A DNA stretch of 64,000 bases from Dysosmobacter sp. Marseille-Q4140 (GTDB lineage Bacteria; Bacillota; Clostridia; Oscillospirales; Oscillospiraceae): positions 1,736,001 through 1,800,000 of the forward strand of contig CP073694.1 in assembly GCA_018228705.1 (NCBI GenBank), in the 5' to 3' direction. The translations under genes and the position numbers were made by a program. Under the pieces are notes generated by a model. That model saw nothing but the letters and a program-made list of their open reading frames with translations, searched no databases and had not been told where the DNA came from. Each line of letters opens with the position of its first letter. Positions within the stretch are counted from its first letter, which is position 1. Of the stretch, positions 27,070 through 35,632 are shown in pieces.

Positions 27070-27111
27070 TCAGCCCAGCCGGGCAGAATTGGATTTTGTA
27101 GGAATTTACAG

Positions 27112-27140
27112 TTTCCATTTCTTTTGGGAAGTGTTATGCT
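27112..27140 (+). promoter_or_regulatory. promoter of the aromatic amino acid operon
   Basis: -35 TTTCCA (27112-27117), 17-bp spacer and extended -10 TG-T-TATGCT (27132-27140). It lies 33 bp before the leader peptide start codon. Confidence 0.5.
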
Positions 27141-27172
27141 TTAAACATCTAAAGACCAGTGAGGACAACGCC

Positions 27173-27271
27173 ATGACCATGATCGCCCGCGCAGCCGAAT
27201 ACCGCTACTTTAGCTTTACCTACTTTTACGGTAAGGCTTATTTCGGTTTGGCTGAACACGTGGGCGCGTAA
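27173..27271 (+). CDS. aromatic operon leader peptide (Tyr/Phe-rich)
   Basis: A 32-codon open frame with GAGG 8 bp before the ATG. Nine of 32 residues are aromatic: Tyr at 10, 12, 17, 19, 23 and Phe at 13, 15, 18, 24, including the dense core YRYFSFTYFY. The stop lies 35 bp before a strong intrinsic terminator, which itself lies before the DAHP synthase gene. This is the layout of a ribosome-stalling attenuator responding to charged tRNA-Tyr/tRNA-Phe. I have no homolog in mind; the assignment rests on composition and position. Confidence 0.8.
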   Translation: MTMIARAAEYRYFSFTYFYGKAYFGLAEHVGA

Positions 27272-27337
27272 CAAGGGCATTGTCAGAAACTGTCAGTGCA
27301 TCACGACCCGCAGCCGGACCGGCTGCGGGTCTTTTTT
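27245..27337 (+). promoter_or_regulatory. attenuator: terminator and possible antiterminator pairing
   Basis: The terminator is a 10-bp stem ACCCGCAGCC / GGCTGCGGGT (27306-27330) followed by CTTTTTTC. A 10-base segment near the end of the leader ORF, GGTTTGGCTG (27245-27254), can pair along its whole length (two G-U pairs) with CAGCCGGACC (27311-27320), which is the terminator's left arm and loop. A ribosome stalled on the upstream Tyr/Phe codons would leave that segment free to form an antiterminator. Hand-derived, not folded. Confidence 0.65.
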
Positions 27338-27385
27338 CATTCCGATCCCATTGATACATTGTATTTGTTTAGGAGGAAACACACC

Positions 27386-28399
27386 ATGATCGTCGTACTG
27401 AAACACAACCCCAACCGTGACCAGCTGGAGAGCCTGATCGCCTGGCTCCAGGAGAAGGGCATCACCATCCACACCAGCATCGGCGAGGCCCACACCATCC
27501 TGGGCCTGGTGGGCGACACCTCTGCTCTGGACATTGACCTGATCGCCGCGCTGGACATCGTGGAGGACGTCAAGCGGGTCCAGGAGCCCTACAAGAACGC
27601 CAACCGCAAGTTCCACCCGGAGGACACCGTGGTGAAGGTTGGCGATACCCAGATCGGCGGCGGCACGTTGACCATCATGGCCGGTCCCTGCTCCGTGGAG
27701 AGCGAGGAGCAGGTGGTGGCCATCGCCAAGGCCGTGAAGGCCAGCGGCGCCACCATGCTGCGGGGCGGCGCCTTCAAGCCCCGCACCTCCCCCTACTCCT
27801 TCCAGGGCCTGGGCGCCACGGGTCTGGAGTATCTGAAGGTGGCCCGGCAGGAGACGGGCCTGCCCATCGTGACCGAGCTGATGGACCTGAGCCAGCTGCC
27901 GTTGTTCAAGGACGTGGACGTCATCCAGATCGGCGCCCGGAACATGCAGAACTTTGACCTTCTCAAGGCCGTGGGCCATCAGGACAAGCCCGTCATGATC
28001 AAGCGGGGCATGTCCGCCACCTATGAGGAGTGGCTTATGAGCGCCGAGTACGTCATGGCCGGCGGCAATGAGAACGTCATCCTCTGCGAGCGGGGCATCC
28101 GCACCTTCGAGAGCTACACCCGCAACACGCTGGACCTGGCCGCCATTCCCGTGCTGCGCAAGCTGACCCACCTGCCCATCATCATCGATCCCAGCCATGC
28201 CACCGGCAAGAGCTGGCTGGTGGAGCCCCTGGCCCTGGGCGCCGTGGCCACCGGCGCCGACGGCCTCCAGATCGAGGTCCACAACGACCCGGCCCACGCC
28301 CTGTGCGACGGTCCTCAGTCCCTGCGGCCCGAGGTGTTCGATCCCCTGGCCAAGAAGCTTTTGAAGCTTCACGCCACCATGAAGGAACTGGAGGGATAA
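27386..28399 (+). CDS. aroF: 3-deoxy-7-phosphoheptulonate (DAHP) synthase
   Basis: A 337-residue enzyme that condenses phosphoenolpyruvate and erythrose 4-phosphate, the first shikimate step. A ferredoxin-like regulatory domain (about 1-70) precedes the catalytic barrel, as in type I-beta enzymes with an N-terminal allosteric domain. Barrel motifs include IMAGPCSVES, GGAFKPRTSPYSFQG and a terminal DPSHATGKSW. The frame extends 30 codons upstream through the terminator, but ATG 27386 follows TAGGAGG. First gene of the aromatic operon, directly after the attenuator. Confidence 0.94.
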   Translation: MIVVLKHNPNRDQLESLIAWLQEKGITIHTSIGEAHTILGLVGDTSALDIDLIAALDIVEDVKRVQEPYKNANRKFHPEDTVVKVGDTQIGGGTLTIMAGPCSVESEEQVVAIAKAVKASGATMLRGGAFKPRTSPYSFQGLGATGLEYLKVARQETGLPIVTELMDLSQLPLFKDVDVIQIGARNMQNFDLLKAVGHQDKPVMIKRGMSATYEEWLMSAEYVMAGGNENVILCERGIRTFESYTRNTLDLAAIPVLRKLTHLPIIIDPSHATGKSWLVEPLALGAVATGADGLQIEVHNDPAHALCDGPQSLRPEVFDPLAKKLLKLHATMKELEG

Positions 28400-28402
28400 G
28401 CC

Positions 28403-29239
28403 ATGAAAGTCGGCATCGTCGGCCTGGGCCTCATCGGCGGGTCCATGGCCAAGAGCATCAAGACCCGCACCGCCCACACGGTCTACGGCATCGACCTAGA
28501 CCACGAGACCATGACCATGGCCCGGATGTGCGGCGCCATCGATGCGTCCCTGACGGATGAGAATCTGCCCGCGTGCGACCTGGTGCTGGTGGCCATCCGG
28601 CCCGGCGCCGCCGTGGCGTGGGTTCAGGCCCACGCGGACAAGATCGCCAAGAGCGCCATCCTGGTGGACCTGTGCGGCGTCAAGCGCACGGTGGTGGAGG
28701 CCCTGGCCCCCATCGCCGAGGCCCACGGCTTCGCCTACATCGGGGGCCACCCCATGGCGGGCAAAGAGCGGGGCGGCTTCACCGCCGCCAGCGACGACCT
28801 GTACGTGGGCGCGTCCATGATCCTGACCCCCGACAAGCGGACGGACATGATGCTGCTGGAGACGCTGAAGGCCTTCTTCCTGGACATCGGCTTCGCCGGG
28901 CTCACCTTCTCCACCCCGGAAGAGCACGACCGCATCATCGCCTTCACCTCCCAGCTGGCCCATATCACCTCCAGCGCCTACGTCAAGTCCCCGGAGGCCC
29001 AGAAGCGCCGCGGCTTCTCCGCCGGCAGCTTCCAGGACATGACCCGTGTGGCCCGGCTGGACGAGGACATGTGGACGGAGCTGTTTCTGGACGATGCCGA
29101 CTACCTCACCGGCGAGCTGGAGGTGCTGATCCGGCACCTGACCGAGTATCTGGACGCCCTGAAAGCCGGAGACGCCGACGCCCTGCGGCGGCTCCTGCGG
29201 GAGGGCCGGGAGAAAAAGGCCACCGCCGGCGGCAACTGA
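28403..29239 (+). CDS. tyrA: prephenate dehydrogenase
   Basis: A 278-residue NAD(P)-dependent oxidoreductase. It begins with the Rossmann loop GLGLIGGS (about 7-14) and has the family segments GGHPMAGKERGG and a helical C-terminal dimer domain (ITSSAYVKSP...). It converts prephenate to 4-hydroxyphenylpyruvate for tyrosine. There is no ACT or chorismate mutase domain, so it is the monofunctional form. It starts 3 bp after the aroF stop. Confidence 0.92.
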   Translation: MKVGIVGLGLIGGSMAKSIKTRTAHTVYGIDLDHETMTMARMCGAIDASLTDENLPACDLVLVAIRPGAAVAWVQAHADKIAKSAILVDLCGVKRTVVEALAPIAEAHGFAYIGGHPMAGKERGGFTAASDDLYVGASMILTPDKRTDMMLLETLKAFFLDIGFAGLTFSTPEEHDRIIAFTSQLAHITSSAYVKSPEAQKRRGFSAGSFQDMTRVARLDEDMWTELFLDDADYLTGELEVLIRHLTEYLDALKAGDADALRRLLREGREKKATAGGN

Positions 29240-29269
29240 CCCCACAAGAATGAGAAAGGGAGTTTTCCC

Positions 29270-30340
29270 ATGGCTGATACCATCCAAGTGATCCCCGTGG
29301 GCACGGTCCCGCCCTATCAGGTGACCATCGGACCGGGCCTGCTGGCCCAGTGCGGCAGGCGTCTGCGGGACGTGCTGCCCCCCTGCCGCGCCGCGGTCGT
29401 CGCCGACACCACCGTGGCGCCCCTGTACCTCCGCACCGTCACGGAGAGCCTGCGCCAGGCGGAGTTCGCCGTCAGCACCCTTACCTTCCCGGCGGGGGAG
29501 GCCCGGAAGAACCTCTCCACCCTGTCGGACATCCTGGACTTCCTGGCCCGGGAGCATCTGACCCGGACCGACTGCGTGGTGGCCCTGGGCGGCGGCGTGG
29601 CGGGCGACATGGCGGGCTTCGCCGCCGCCGTGTACCTGCGGGGCATCCGGTACGTCCAGATCCCCACCACCCTGCTGGCCGCCGTGGACTCCTCCGTGGG
29701 CGGCAAGACCGCCATCGATCTGGCCGCCGGAAAGAACCTGGCCGGGGCCTTCCTCCAGCCCGCCGCGGTGCTCTGCGACACGGACTGCCTGTGCACGCTG
29801 CCCGCCGACGTCTTTGCCGACGGCGCCGCCGAGGCCATCAAGACCGGGGTCCTGTGCGACGAGTCCCTCTTCGCCCTCTTCGAAGACGGCACCCTCACCG
29901 CCGACCCGGCGGCCGTCATCGCCCGGTGCGTCACCTACAAGGCCGGCGTGGTGGAGCGGGACGAGAAGGAGCAGGGAGAGCGGAAGCTCTTAAACCTGGG
30001 CCACACCGTGGGCCACGCCATTGAAAAGTGCAGCCAGTACGCCATTCCCCACGGCCACGCCGTGGCGGCGGGCCTGGCCGTCATCGCCCGGTCCGCCGAG
30101 CGTCTGGGCTGGACCGACGGCCCCATCGCCGGCCGCATCGCCGCATGTCTGACGAAAAACGGCCTGCCCACGGGCACGGCCTATCCGCCCCAGGCCCTGG
30201 CGGAGGCGGCCCTGGCCGACAAGAAGCGCGCCGGCGGTGAGATCACCCTGGTGATCCCCCGACGCATCGGAAACTGCGGCCTGCGGAAGATGCCGGTGGA
30301 GGACCTGCTGCCGGTGATCCAGGCGGGATGGGAGGCGTAA
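29270..30340 (+). CDS. aroB: 3-dehydroquinate synthase
   Basis: A 356-residue NAD- and metal-dependent enzyme, the second shikimate step, cyclising DAHP to dehydroquinate. Visible motifs are the NAD-binding VALGGGVAGDMAGFAAA loop, QIPTTLLAAVDSSVGGKTAID, and the metal-binding NLGHTVGHAIE and HGHAVAAGL segments. The length is typical. GAAAGGGAG precedes the ATG. The stop is directly followed by the aroA start codon. Confidence 0.96.
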   Translation: MADTIQVIPVGTVPPYQVTIGPGLLAQCGRRLRDVLPPCRAAVVADTTVAPLYLRTVTESLRQAEFAVSTLTFPAGEARKNLSTLSDILDFLAREHLTRTDCVVALGGGVAGDMAGFAAAVYLRGIRYVQIPTTLLAAVDSSVGGKTAIDLAAGKNLAGAFLQPAAVLCDTDCLCTLPADVFADGAAEAIKTGVLCDESLFALFEDGTLTADPAAVIARCVTYKAGVVERDEKEQGERKLLNLGHTVGHAIEKCSQYAIPHGHAVAAGLAVIARSAERLGWTDGPIAGRIAACLTKNGLPTGTAYPPQALAEAALADKKRAGGEITLVIPRRIGNCGLRKMPVEDLLPVIQAGWEA

Positions 30341-31669
30341 ATGGACCTTCAGATCACTCCGAAAAAGCTCTCCGGCACCGTGACGCCCCCGCCCAGCAAA
30401 TCCCAGGCCCACCGGCTGGCGATCGCCGCCGTCCTGTCGAACGGAATCAGCACCGTCCGGGGCGTGGCCATGAGCCAGGACGTGGAGGCCACCCTCCGGT
30501 GCCTGACGGCCCTGGGCGGCCGCTGGCGGGAGACCGCCCCCGGCGTGCTGGAGATCACCGGCACCGGCGGCCGCCGGACCGGGGCGGACCTGCCCCTGCT
30601 GGACTGCGGGGAGAGCGGCTCCACCCTGCGCTTCTTCATCCCCATCGCCCTGGCGGCGACGGGCGGCGGCGTGTTCACCGGCCGCGGCCGGCTCATGGAG
30701 CGGCCCCAGGGCCCCTACTTTGACCTGTTCCGGGAAAAGGGCATCTTTTTTGAGCGGAAGGACGGCGTCCTCACCGTCCGGGGCCGGCTGACTCCGGGGG
30801 AGTACCGCCTGGCGGGCAACGTCTCCAGCCAGTTCTTCACCGGCCTTCTGTTCGCCCTGCCCCTGCTGGAGGGGGACTCCGTTCTGATCCCCACCACGCG
30901 CCTGGAGAGCGTGGGCTACATCAACATGACCCGGGAGGCCATGGCGCTGGCCGGTGTCCGCACCCAGTGGCGGGAGGGCAACACCCTGTTCATCCCCGGG
31001 AACCAGCGCTACCAGCCCCTTGAGGCGGCGGTGGAGGCCGACTGGTCCCAGGCGGCCTTCTGGTACGCCGCCCAGGGCCTGGGCAACGCCGTGACCATTG
31101 CGGGATTGAACCCCAAATCCATCCAGGGGGACCGGGTCATGGCCAGCTTTGCCGAAATGCTGCGGGGCGAGCCTCTGCATGGCGTCACGGCGCCCATCTG
31201 GGGGCCCGCCTCCGCCGCGCCCGCACGGCCGGATCGGCAGATCCCGGCGCGGCCCGGCTGGTCCACTCCCTGCGTTGGCAGCGTCAGCCTGCCCCTCACC
31301 CACTGCCCGGACCTGGCGCCGCCGCTTGCGGCCTGGGGCGCCTTGCTCAACGGGGACCTCTATCTCAAGGACGCCGGGCGGCTGCGGATCAAGGAGAGCG
31401 ACCGGCTGGCCACCATCACCGCCGCCCTGCGGGCCCTGGGGGCCGACGTGACCGAGGAGCCGGAGCGGCTCATCATCATCGGAAAGCCCTCCCTGCCCGG
31501 CGGCACCGTGGACTGCGCGGGCGACCACCGCATCGCCATGATGGCGGCCATCGCCGCCACCGGCTGCACGGGCCCGGTGACGCTGCTGGGCGCGGAGTGC
31601 GTGAAAAAATCCTACCCGGATTTCTGGGAGGTCTACCAATCCCTGGGAGGTGAGATCCATGTCCTCTGA
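30341..31669 (+). CDS. aroA: 3-phosphoshikimate 1-carboxyvinyltransferase (EPSP synthase)
   Basis: A 442-residue enzyme that adds the enolpyruvyl group of PEP to shikimate 3-phosphate. Key motifs are PPSKSQAHRLAIAA near residue 17, LDCGESGSTLRFF, and RLRIKESDRLATI. An extra Ala/Pro-rich stretch of about 25 residues near 280-308 precedes the usual S(L)PLTHCPDLAPPL region and makes this copy a little longer than many. It starts at the base after the aroB stop, and its end overlaps aroC. Confidence 0.95.
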   Translation: MDLQITPKKLSGTVTPPPSKSQAHRLAIAAVLSNGISTVRGVAMSQDVEATLRCLTALGGRWRETAPGVLEITGTGGRRTGADLPLLDCGESGSTLRFFIPIALAATGGGVFTGRGRLMERPQGPYFDLFREKGIFFERKDGVLTVRGRLTPGEYRLAGNVSSQFFTGLLFALPLLEGDSVLIPTTRLESVGYINMTREAMALAGVRTQWREGNTLFIPGNQRYQPLEAAVEADWSQAAFWYAAQGLGNAVTIAGLNPKSIQGDRVMASFAEMLRGEPLHGVTAPIWGPASAAPARPDRQIPARPGWSTPCVGSVSLPLTHCPDLAPPLAAWGALLNGDLYLKDAGRLRIKESDRLATITAALRALGADVTEEPERLIIIGKPSLPGGTVDCAGDHRIAMMAAIAATGCTGPVTLLGAECVKKSYPDFWEVYQSLGGEIHVL

Positions 31670-32750
31670 GTTCGGACACCTTTTGAAGATCAGCGTATTC
31701 GGCCAGTCCCACGGAACGGCCATCGGCGTGGTGGTGGACGGCCTGCCCGCGGGCGAGGCCGTGGACCTCACCGAGCTGCAAACCTTCCTGGACCGGCGGA
31801 AACCGGGGAAGAACCCCCTCTCCACCGCCCGGAAGGAGGCCGACGCACCCACGTTCTTATCGGGTCTTGAAAACGGGATGACCTGCGGCGCGCCGCTGTG
31901 CGCCGTCATCCAAAACGGCGACCAGCACTCCGGGGACTACGCCGGGCTCACCGACACTCCCCGCCCCGGCCACGCGGACTACACCGCCGCCGTGAAGTGG
32001 GGCGGCCACGCGGACATGCGGGGCGGCGGCCACTTCTCCGGCCGGCTGACGGCGCCCCTTTGCATCGCGGGCGGCATCGCCAAGCAGATCCTGGCCCGCC
32101 GGGGCGTTTTCGTGGGCGCCCACTTAAAAGAAGTGGCCGGGATCCCCGACGCGCCCTTCCCCCTGCGTCCCTCGGCGGAGCTGTTTCAGGAGGTGGCCGC
32201 CAAGGCCTTCCCGGTGCTGGACGACGGCGCCGGAGAGCGGATGCGGGCCGCCATCCTGGCGGCCCGGGAGGACCTGGACTCCGTGGGCGGCATCGTGGAG
32301 TGCGCCGCCACCGGCCTGCCCGCCGGGCTGGGAGATCCCATGTTCGACGGGGTGGAGAACCGCCTGGCGGCGGCCCTCTTCGGCATCCCCGCCGTGAAGG
32401 GGCTGGAGTTCGGCGCGGGCTTTGACGCCGCCCGGCTCCGGGGCTCCGAGAACAACGACCCCTTTGTCCTGGACCACGGCGCTGTGGCTGCGGAGTCCAA
32501 CCGGGCCGGGGGCATCCTGGGAGGCATCACCACCGGGATGCCGCTCCTTCTGCGGGCGGCCTTCAAGCCAACGCCGTCCATCGCCCGGCCGCAAAGGACC
32601 GTGCGGCTGTCCACCACGGAGGAAACCGATCTGGAGATCCGGGGCCGTCACGACCCCTGCATCGCCCACCGGGCCGTCCCGGTGGTGGAGGCGGTCACCG
32701 CCGCCGTGCTGTTAGATTTATTATTGGAGGGTAATCATGGAACTTTCTGA
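31659..32750 (+). CDS. aroC: chorismate synthase
   Basis: A 363-residue FMN-dependent enzyme that makes chorismate from EPSP. It has the N-terminal signature FGQSHGTAIGVVVDGLPAG, the RPGHADY segment, and the RGGGHFSGRLTAP FMN-binding motif. GGGAGGTG lies 8 bp before ATG 31659, so the start overlaps aroA by 11 bp. The stop overlaps the pheA start. Full length and well conserved. Confidence 0.96.
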   Translation: MSSEFGHLLKISVFGQSHGTAIGVVVDGLPAGEAVDLTELQTFLDRRKPGKNPLSTARKEADAPTFLSGLENGMTCGAPLCAVIQNGDQHSGDYAGLTDTPRPGHADYTAAVKWGGHADMRGGGHFSGRLTAPLCIAGGIAKQILARRGVFVGAHLKEVAGIPDAPFPLRPSAELFQEVAAKAFPVLDDGAGERMRAAILAAREDLDSVGGIVECAATGLPAGLGDPMFDGVENRLAAALFGIPAVKGLEFGAGFDAARLRGSENNDPFVLDHGAVAAESNRAGGILGGITTGMPLLLRAAFKPTPSIARPQRTVRLSTTEETDLEIRGRHDPCIAHRAVPVVEAVTAAVLLDLLLEGNHGTF

Positions 32751-33873
32751 GATCCGCACGAAAATCGACGCCGTGGACGACCAGCTGCTGGAGCTGTTCC
32801 TCCAGCGGATGCAGCTGTCCGACGAAGTGGCCGCCTACAAGAACGAGCACCGTCTGCCCATCCTCAACAAGCAGCGGGAGCGGGAGATCCTGGCCAAGGT
32901 CACGGAGAAGTCCGGCGACAAGGAGCGCTACGCCTACCATCTCTTCTCCACCCTCTTTGAGCTGGCCCGGTCCCGGCAGGCGGAGCTGATCGACGCCCCC
33001 ACCCATGTGGAGGCCCAGGTGAAGGCCTCCCTGGCCGCCGGCGGCGAGGTGTTCCCCCAGACGGGCCTGGTGGCCTGCCAGGGCGTGGAGGGCGCCAACT
33101 CCCAGGTGGCCTGCGACCGCATCCTGCCCCGGGGCAACATCGTCTACGTCAAGACCTTCCAGGCCGTGGCCTCCGCCGTGGAGTCGGGCCTGTGCAAATT
33201 CGGCGTTCTGCCCATCGAGAACAGCTCCAACGGCTCCGTGAGAGCGGTCTACGAGCTGCTCCAGGACCACAAGCTGTCCGTGGTGCGCTCCACCCGCCTG
33301 TGCATCCGCCACGAGCTGCTGGCCCTGCCCGGCGCCAAGCTCTCCGACATCACGGAAATCTACTCCCACGAGCAGGCCATCGGCCAGTGCAGCCGCTTCC
33401 TGACAGGCCTCAACGGCGTGCGGGTGGTGCCCTGTGACAACACCGCCGCAGCCGCCCAAATGGTGGCCGAGCGGGGCGACAAGCACGTGGCCGCTATCTC
33501 CTCCCACCCCTGCGCCGCCCTGTACGGCCTGGAGTGCCTGAAGGACGACATCCAGGACAGCGACAACAACTACACCCGCTTTTTCTGCGTGGCCAAGGAC
33601 CCGGTGATCTACGCCGGCGCCAACCGCATCAGCCTCATCATCGCCTGTGAGAACAAGCCCGGTGCCCTGTACGACATCCTCTCCAAGCTGGCGGCCCTGG
33701 GCATCAACATGACCAAGCTGGAGTCCTGCCCCGTCACGGGCCGGAACTTCGAGTTCATCTTCTTCCTGGAGCTGGAGGCCTCCGTCCACGAGCCCGGCGT
33801 CCTGCCCATGCTGGAGGAGCTGGAGCGCAGCTGCCAGAGCTTCCAGTTCCTGGGCAGCTACGCGGAAGTGTGA
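32737..33873 (+). CDS. pheA: bifunctional chorismate mutase / prephenate dehydratase
   Basis: A 378-residue fused enzyme making phenylpyruvate from chorismate. An AroQ-type mutase helix bundle (about 1-88, IRTKIDAVDDQLLELFLQRM) is followed by the dehydratase domain (about 105-285, with the catalytic TRF motif in NNYTRFF) and a C-terminal ACT domain (about 295-372). In the ACT domain the usual ESRP phenylalanine-binding motif reads ESCP, so feedback inhibition may differ. This is an observation, not a tested effect. It overlaps aroC by 14 bp. Confidence 0.94.
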   Translation: MELSEIRTKIDAVDDQLLELFLQRMQLSDEVAAYKNEHRLPILNKQREREILAKVTEKSGDKERYAYHLFSTLFELARSRQAELIDAPTHVEAQVKASLAAGGEVFPQTGLVACQGVEGANSQVACDRILPRGNIVYVKTFQAVASAVESGLCKFGVLPIENSSNGSVRAVYELLQDHKLSVVRSTRLCIRHELLALPGAKLSDITEIYSHEQAIGQCSRFLTGLNGVRVVPCDNTAAAAQMVAERGDKHVAAISSHPCAALYGLECLKDDIQDSDNNYTRFFCVAKDPVIYAGANRISLIIACENKPGALYDILSKLAALGINMTKLESCPVTGRNFEFIFFLELEASVHEPGVLPMLEELERSCQSFQFLGSYAEV

Positions 33874-33874
33874 C

Positions 33875-35119
33875 ATGGGGGAGCGTGTCTACGGCCTTCT
33901 GGGCCGGAAGCTGGGCCACAGCTGGTCCGTCCCCATCCACGAAGCCCTGGGCTGTGAGGGCTACCGCCTCATTGAGCTGGAGCCGGAGGAACTGGCCCCC
34001 TTCCTCCGCCGGGCGGACATCGGCGGCCTGAACGTCACCATCCCCTACAAGCGGGACGTGATGCCCCTGTGCGGTGAGATCGACCCCGCCGCCGCGGACA
34101 TCGGCAGCGTCAACACCATCGTCCGGGGGGCGGACGGCGTCCTCCGGGGCTACAACACTGACATCGACGGCTTCATCTACATGGCCCGGCGGGCGGGCAT
34201 CACGCTGGCCGGAAAAAAGGTGGTCGTTTTGGGCACCGGCGGCGCATCCCTGACCGCCCAGGCGGCGGCCCGGCGGGCGGGAGCCCGGGAGATCGCGGTG
34301 ATCTCCCGCTCCGGGCCGGATAACTACGGCAACCTCCACCGCCACGCCGACGCGGAGGTCCTGGTGAACACCACGCCGGTGGGCATGTACCCGGGCAACG
34401 GCGCCGCGCCCGTGGACCTCACGGCCTTTCCCCAGTGCCGGGGCGTGCTGGACGTGGTCTACAACCCCCGGCGCACCGCCCTGCTGCTCCAGGCGGAGGA
34501 ACTGGGCATCCCCTGCTGCGACGGCCTGCCCATGCTGGTGGCCCAGGCCAAGCGGGCGGAGGAACACTTTACCGGCCGGGCCATCCCCGACAGCGAGAAC
34601 GAGCGCATCCTCAGCCAGCTGCGCCGGGAGATGGGCAACATCGTCCTGATCGGCATGCCCGGCTGCGGCAAATCCACCGTGGGGCGGCTGCTGGCGGACC
34701 TGACGGGCCGGGAGGCCGTGGACATCGACCAGCAGATCGCCCTGCGGGCGGGCTGCTCCATCCCGGAGATCTTCGCCCGGGGCGGGGAGGCGGAATTCCG
34801 CGCGCTGGAGCGGGAGGAGACGGCCAGGGCCGGGGCCCTGACCGGAAAGATCCTCCTGACCGGCGGCGGCGCCGTTAAGACGCCGGCAAACTACGGCGCT
34901 CTGCGGCAGAACGGCCGCATCTACCACCTGCTGCGGGACCTGGGGACCCTGCCCACCGACGGGCGGCCCCTGTCCCAGGGGGCGGACCTTCAAGCCATGT
35001 GGCGGCAGCGGGAGCCGCTGTACCGGCGGTTCCGGGATGTGACCATGGACAACAGCGGCCCGGCGGAGGACACCGCCGCCGCCATCTGGAGGGATTTTTG
35101 TGAACATTCTGGTGATTAA
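33875..35119 (+). CDS. shikimate dehydrogenase - shikimate kinase fusion
   Basis: A 414-residue protein in which AroE is joined to AroK. Residues about 1-255 are shikimate dehydrogenase: KLGHSWSVPIHEA, NVTIPYK with the catalytic Lys, NTDIDGF, and the NADP loop GTGGASLTA. Residues about 257-414 are shikimate kinase: P-loop GMPGCGKST, DIDQQI, and GGGAV. No stop or frame break lies between them. The two steps, dehydroshikimate to shikimate to shikimate 3-phosphate, are consecutive, so fusion could aid channelling. It starts 1 bp after the pheA stop. Confidence 0.93.
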   Translation: MGERVYGLLGRKLGHSWSVPIHEALGCEGYRLIELEPEELAPFLRRADIGGLNVTIPYKRDVMPLCGEIDPAAADIGSVNTIVRGADGVLRGYNTDIDGFIYMARRAGITLAGKKVVVLGTGGASLTAQAAARRAGAREIAVISRSGPDNYGNLHRHADAEVLVNTTPVGMYPGNGAAPVDLTAFPQCRGVLDVVYNPRRTALLLQAEELGIPCCDGLPMLVAQAKRAEEHFTGRAIPDSENERILSQLRREMGNIVLIGMPGCGKSTVGRLLADLTGREAVDIDQQIALRAGCSIPEIFARGGEAEFRALEREETARAGALTGKILLTGGGAVKTPANYGALRQNGRIYHLLRDLGTLPTDGRPLSQGADLQAMWRQREPLYRRFRDVTMDNSGPAEDTAAAIWRDFCEHSGD

Positions 35120-35540
35120 CGGCCCCAACATGAACATGCTGGGCATCCGCCAGCCCAAGATCTACGGCCGGGAGAGCTACGAGGACCTGTGCGCCATGAT
35201 CCGGGCGGAGGCGGAGCGGCTGGGCGTGAGCGTCTCCTTCTTCCAGTCCAACCACGAGGGGGCCCTGGTGGACGCCATCCAGCAGGCCTATTTCGACCAT
35301 GTGGACGGCATCATCATCAACCCGGCGGCCTACACCCACACCAGCGTGGCGCTGCTGGACGCGGTGAAGGCCGTGGGCATCCCCACGGTGGAGGTCCACG
35401 TCTCCGACCCCGACGGGCGGGAGGACTTCCGCCGCGTCTCCTACATCCGCTCCGCCTGCGTGGCTACTATCAAGGGCAAGGGCCTGCCCGGCTATCTGGA
35501 GGCCCTGCGGCTGCTGTGGGAGCGGCAGGGACAATCGTGA
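35100..35540 (+). CDS. aroQ: 3-dehydroquinate dehydratase, type II
   Basis: A 146-residue type II dehydroquinase. Marks are ILVINGPNMNMLGIR at the start, the catalytic Tyr in IYG, FFQSNHEGALVD, the IINPAAYTHTSVAL segment, and EVHVSDP. It removes water from dehydroquinate, the third shikimate step. The start is GTG at 35100, inside the end of the fusion gene (20-bp overlap). It is the last gene of the operon, followed by a strong bidirectional terminator. Confidence 0.95.
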   Translation: MNILVINGPNMNMLGIRQPKIYGRESYEDLCAMIRAEAERLGVSVSFFQSNHEGALVDAIQQAYFDHVDGIIINPAAYTHTSVALLDAVKAVGIPTVEVHVSDPDGREDFRRVSYIRSACVATIKGKGLPGYLEALRLLWERQGQS

Positions 35541-35561
35541 CGCCGTTTCCCGGGAAAACAG

Positions 35562-35598
35562 AAAAAAGGACTGCCGCTTGCGCGGCAGTCCTTTTTTT
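35562..35598. terminator. bidirectional terminator between aroQ and cstA
   Basis: An 11-bp stem AGGACTGCCGC / GCGGCAGTCCT with loop TTGC, with A6 on the left and T7 on the right, so it can stop both convergent operons. Confidence 0.9.
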
Positions 35599-35632
35599 GT
35601 GGCAATGTTTCCGGTCGTAGGAAGGACCGTGT

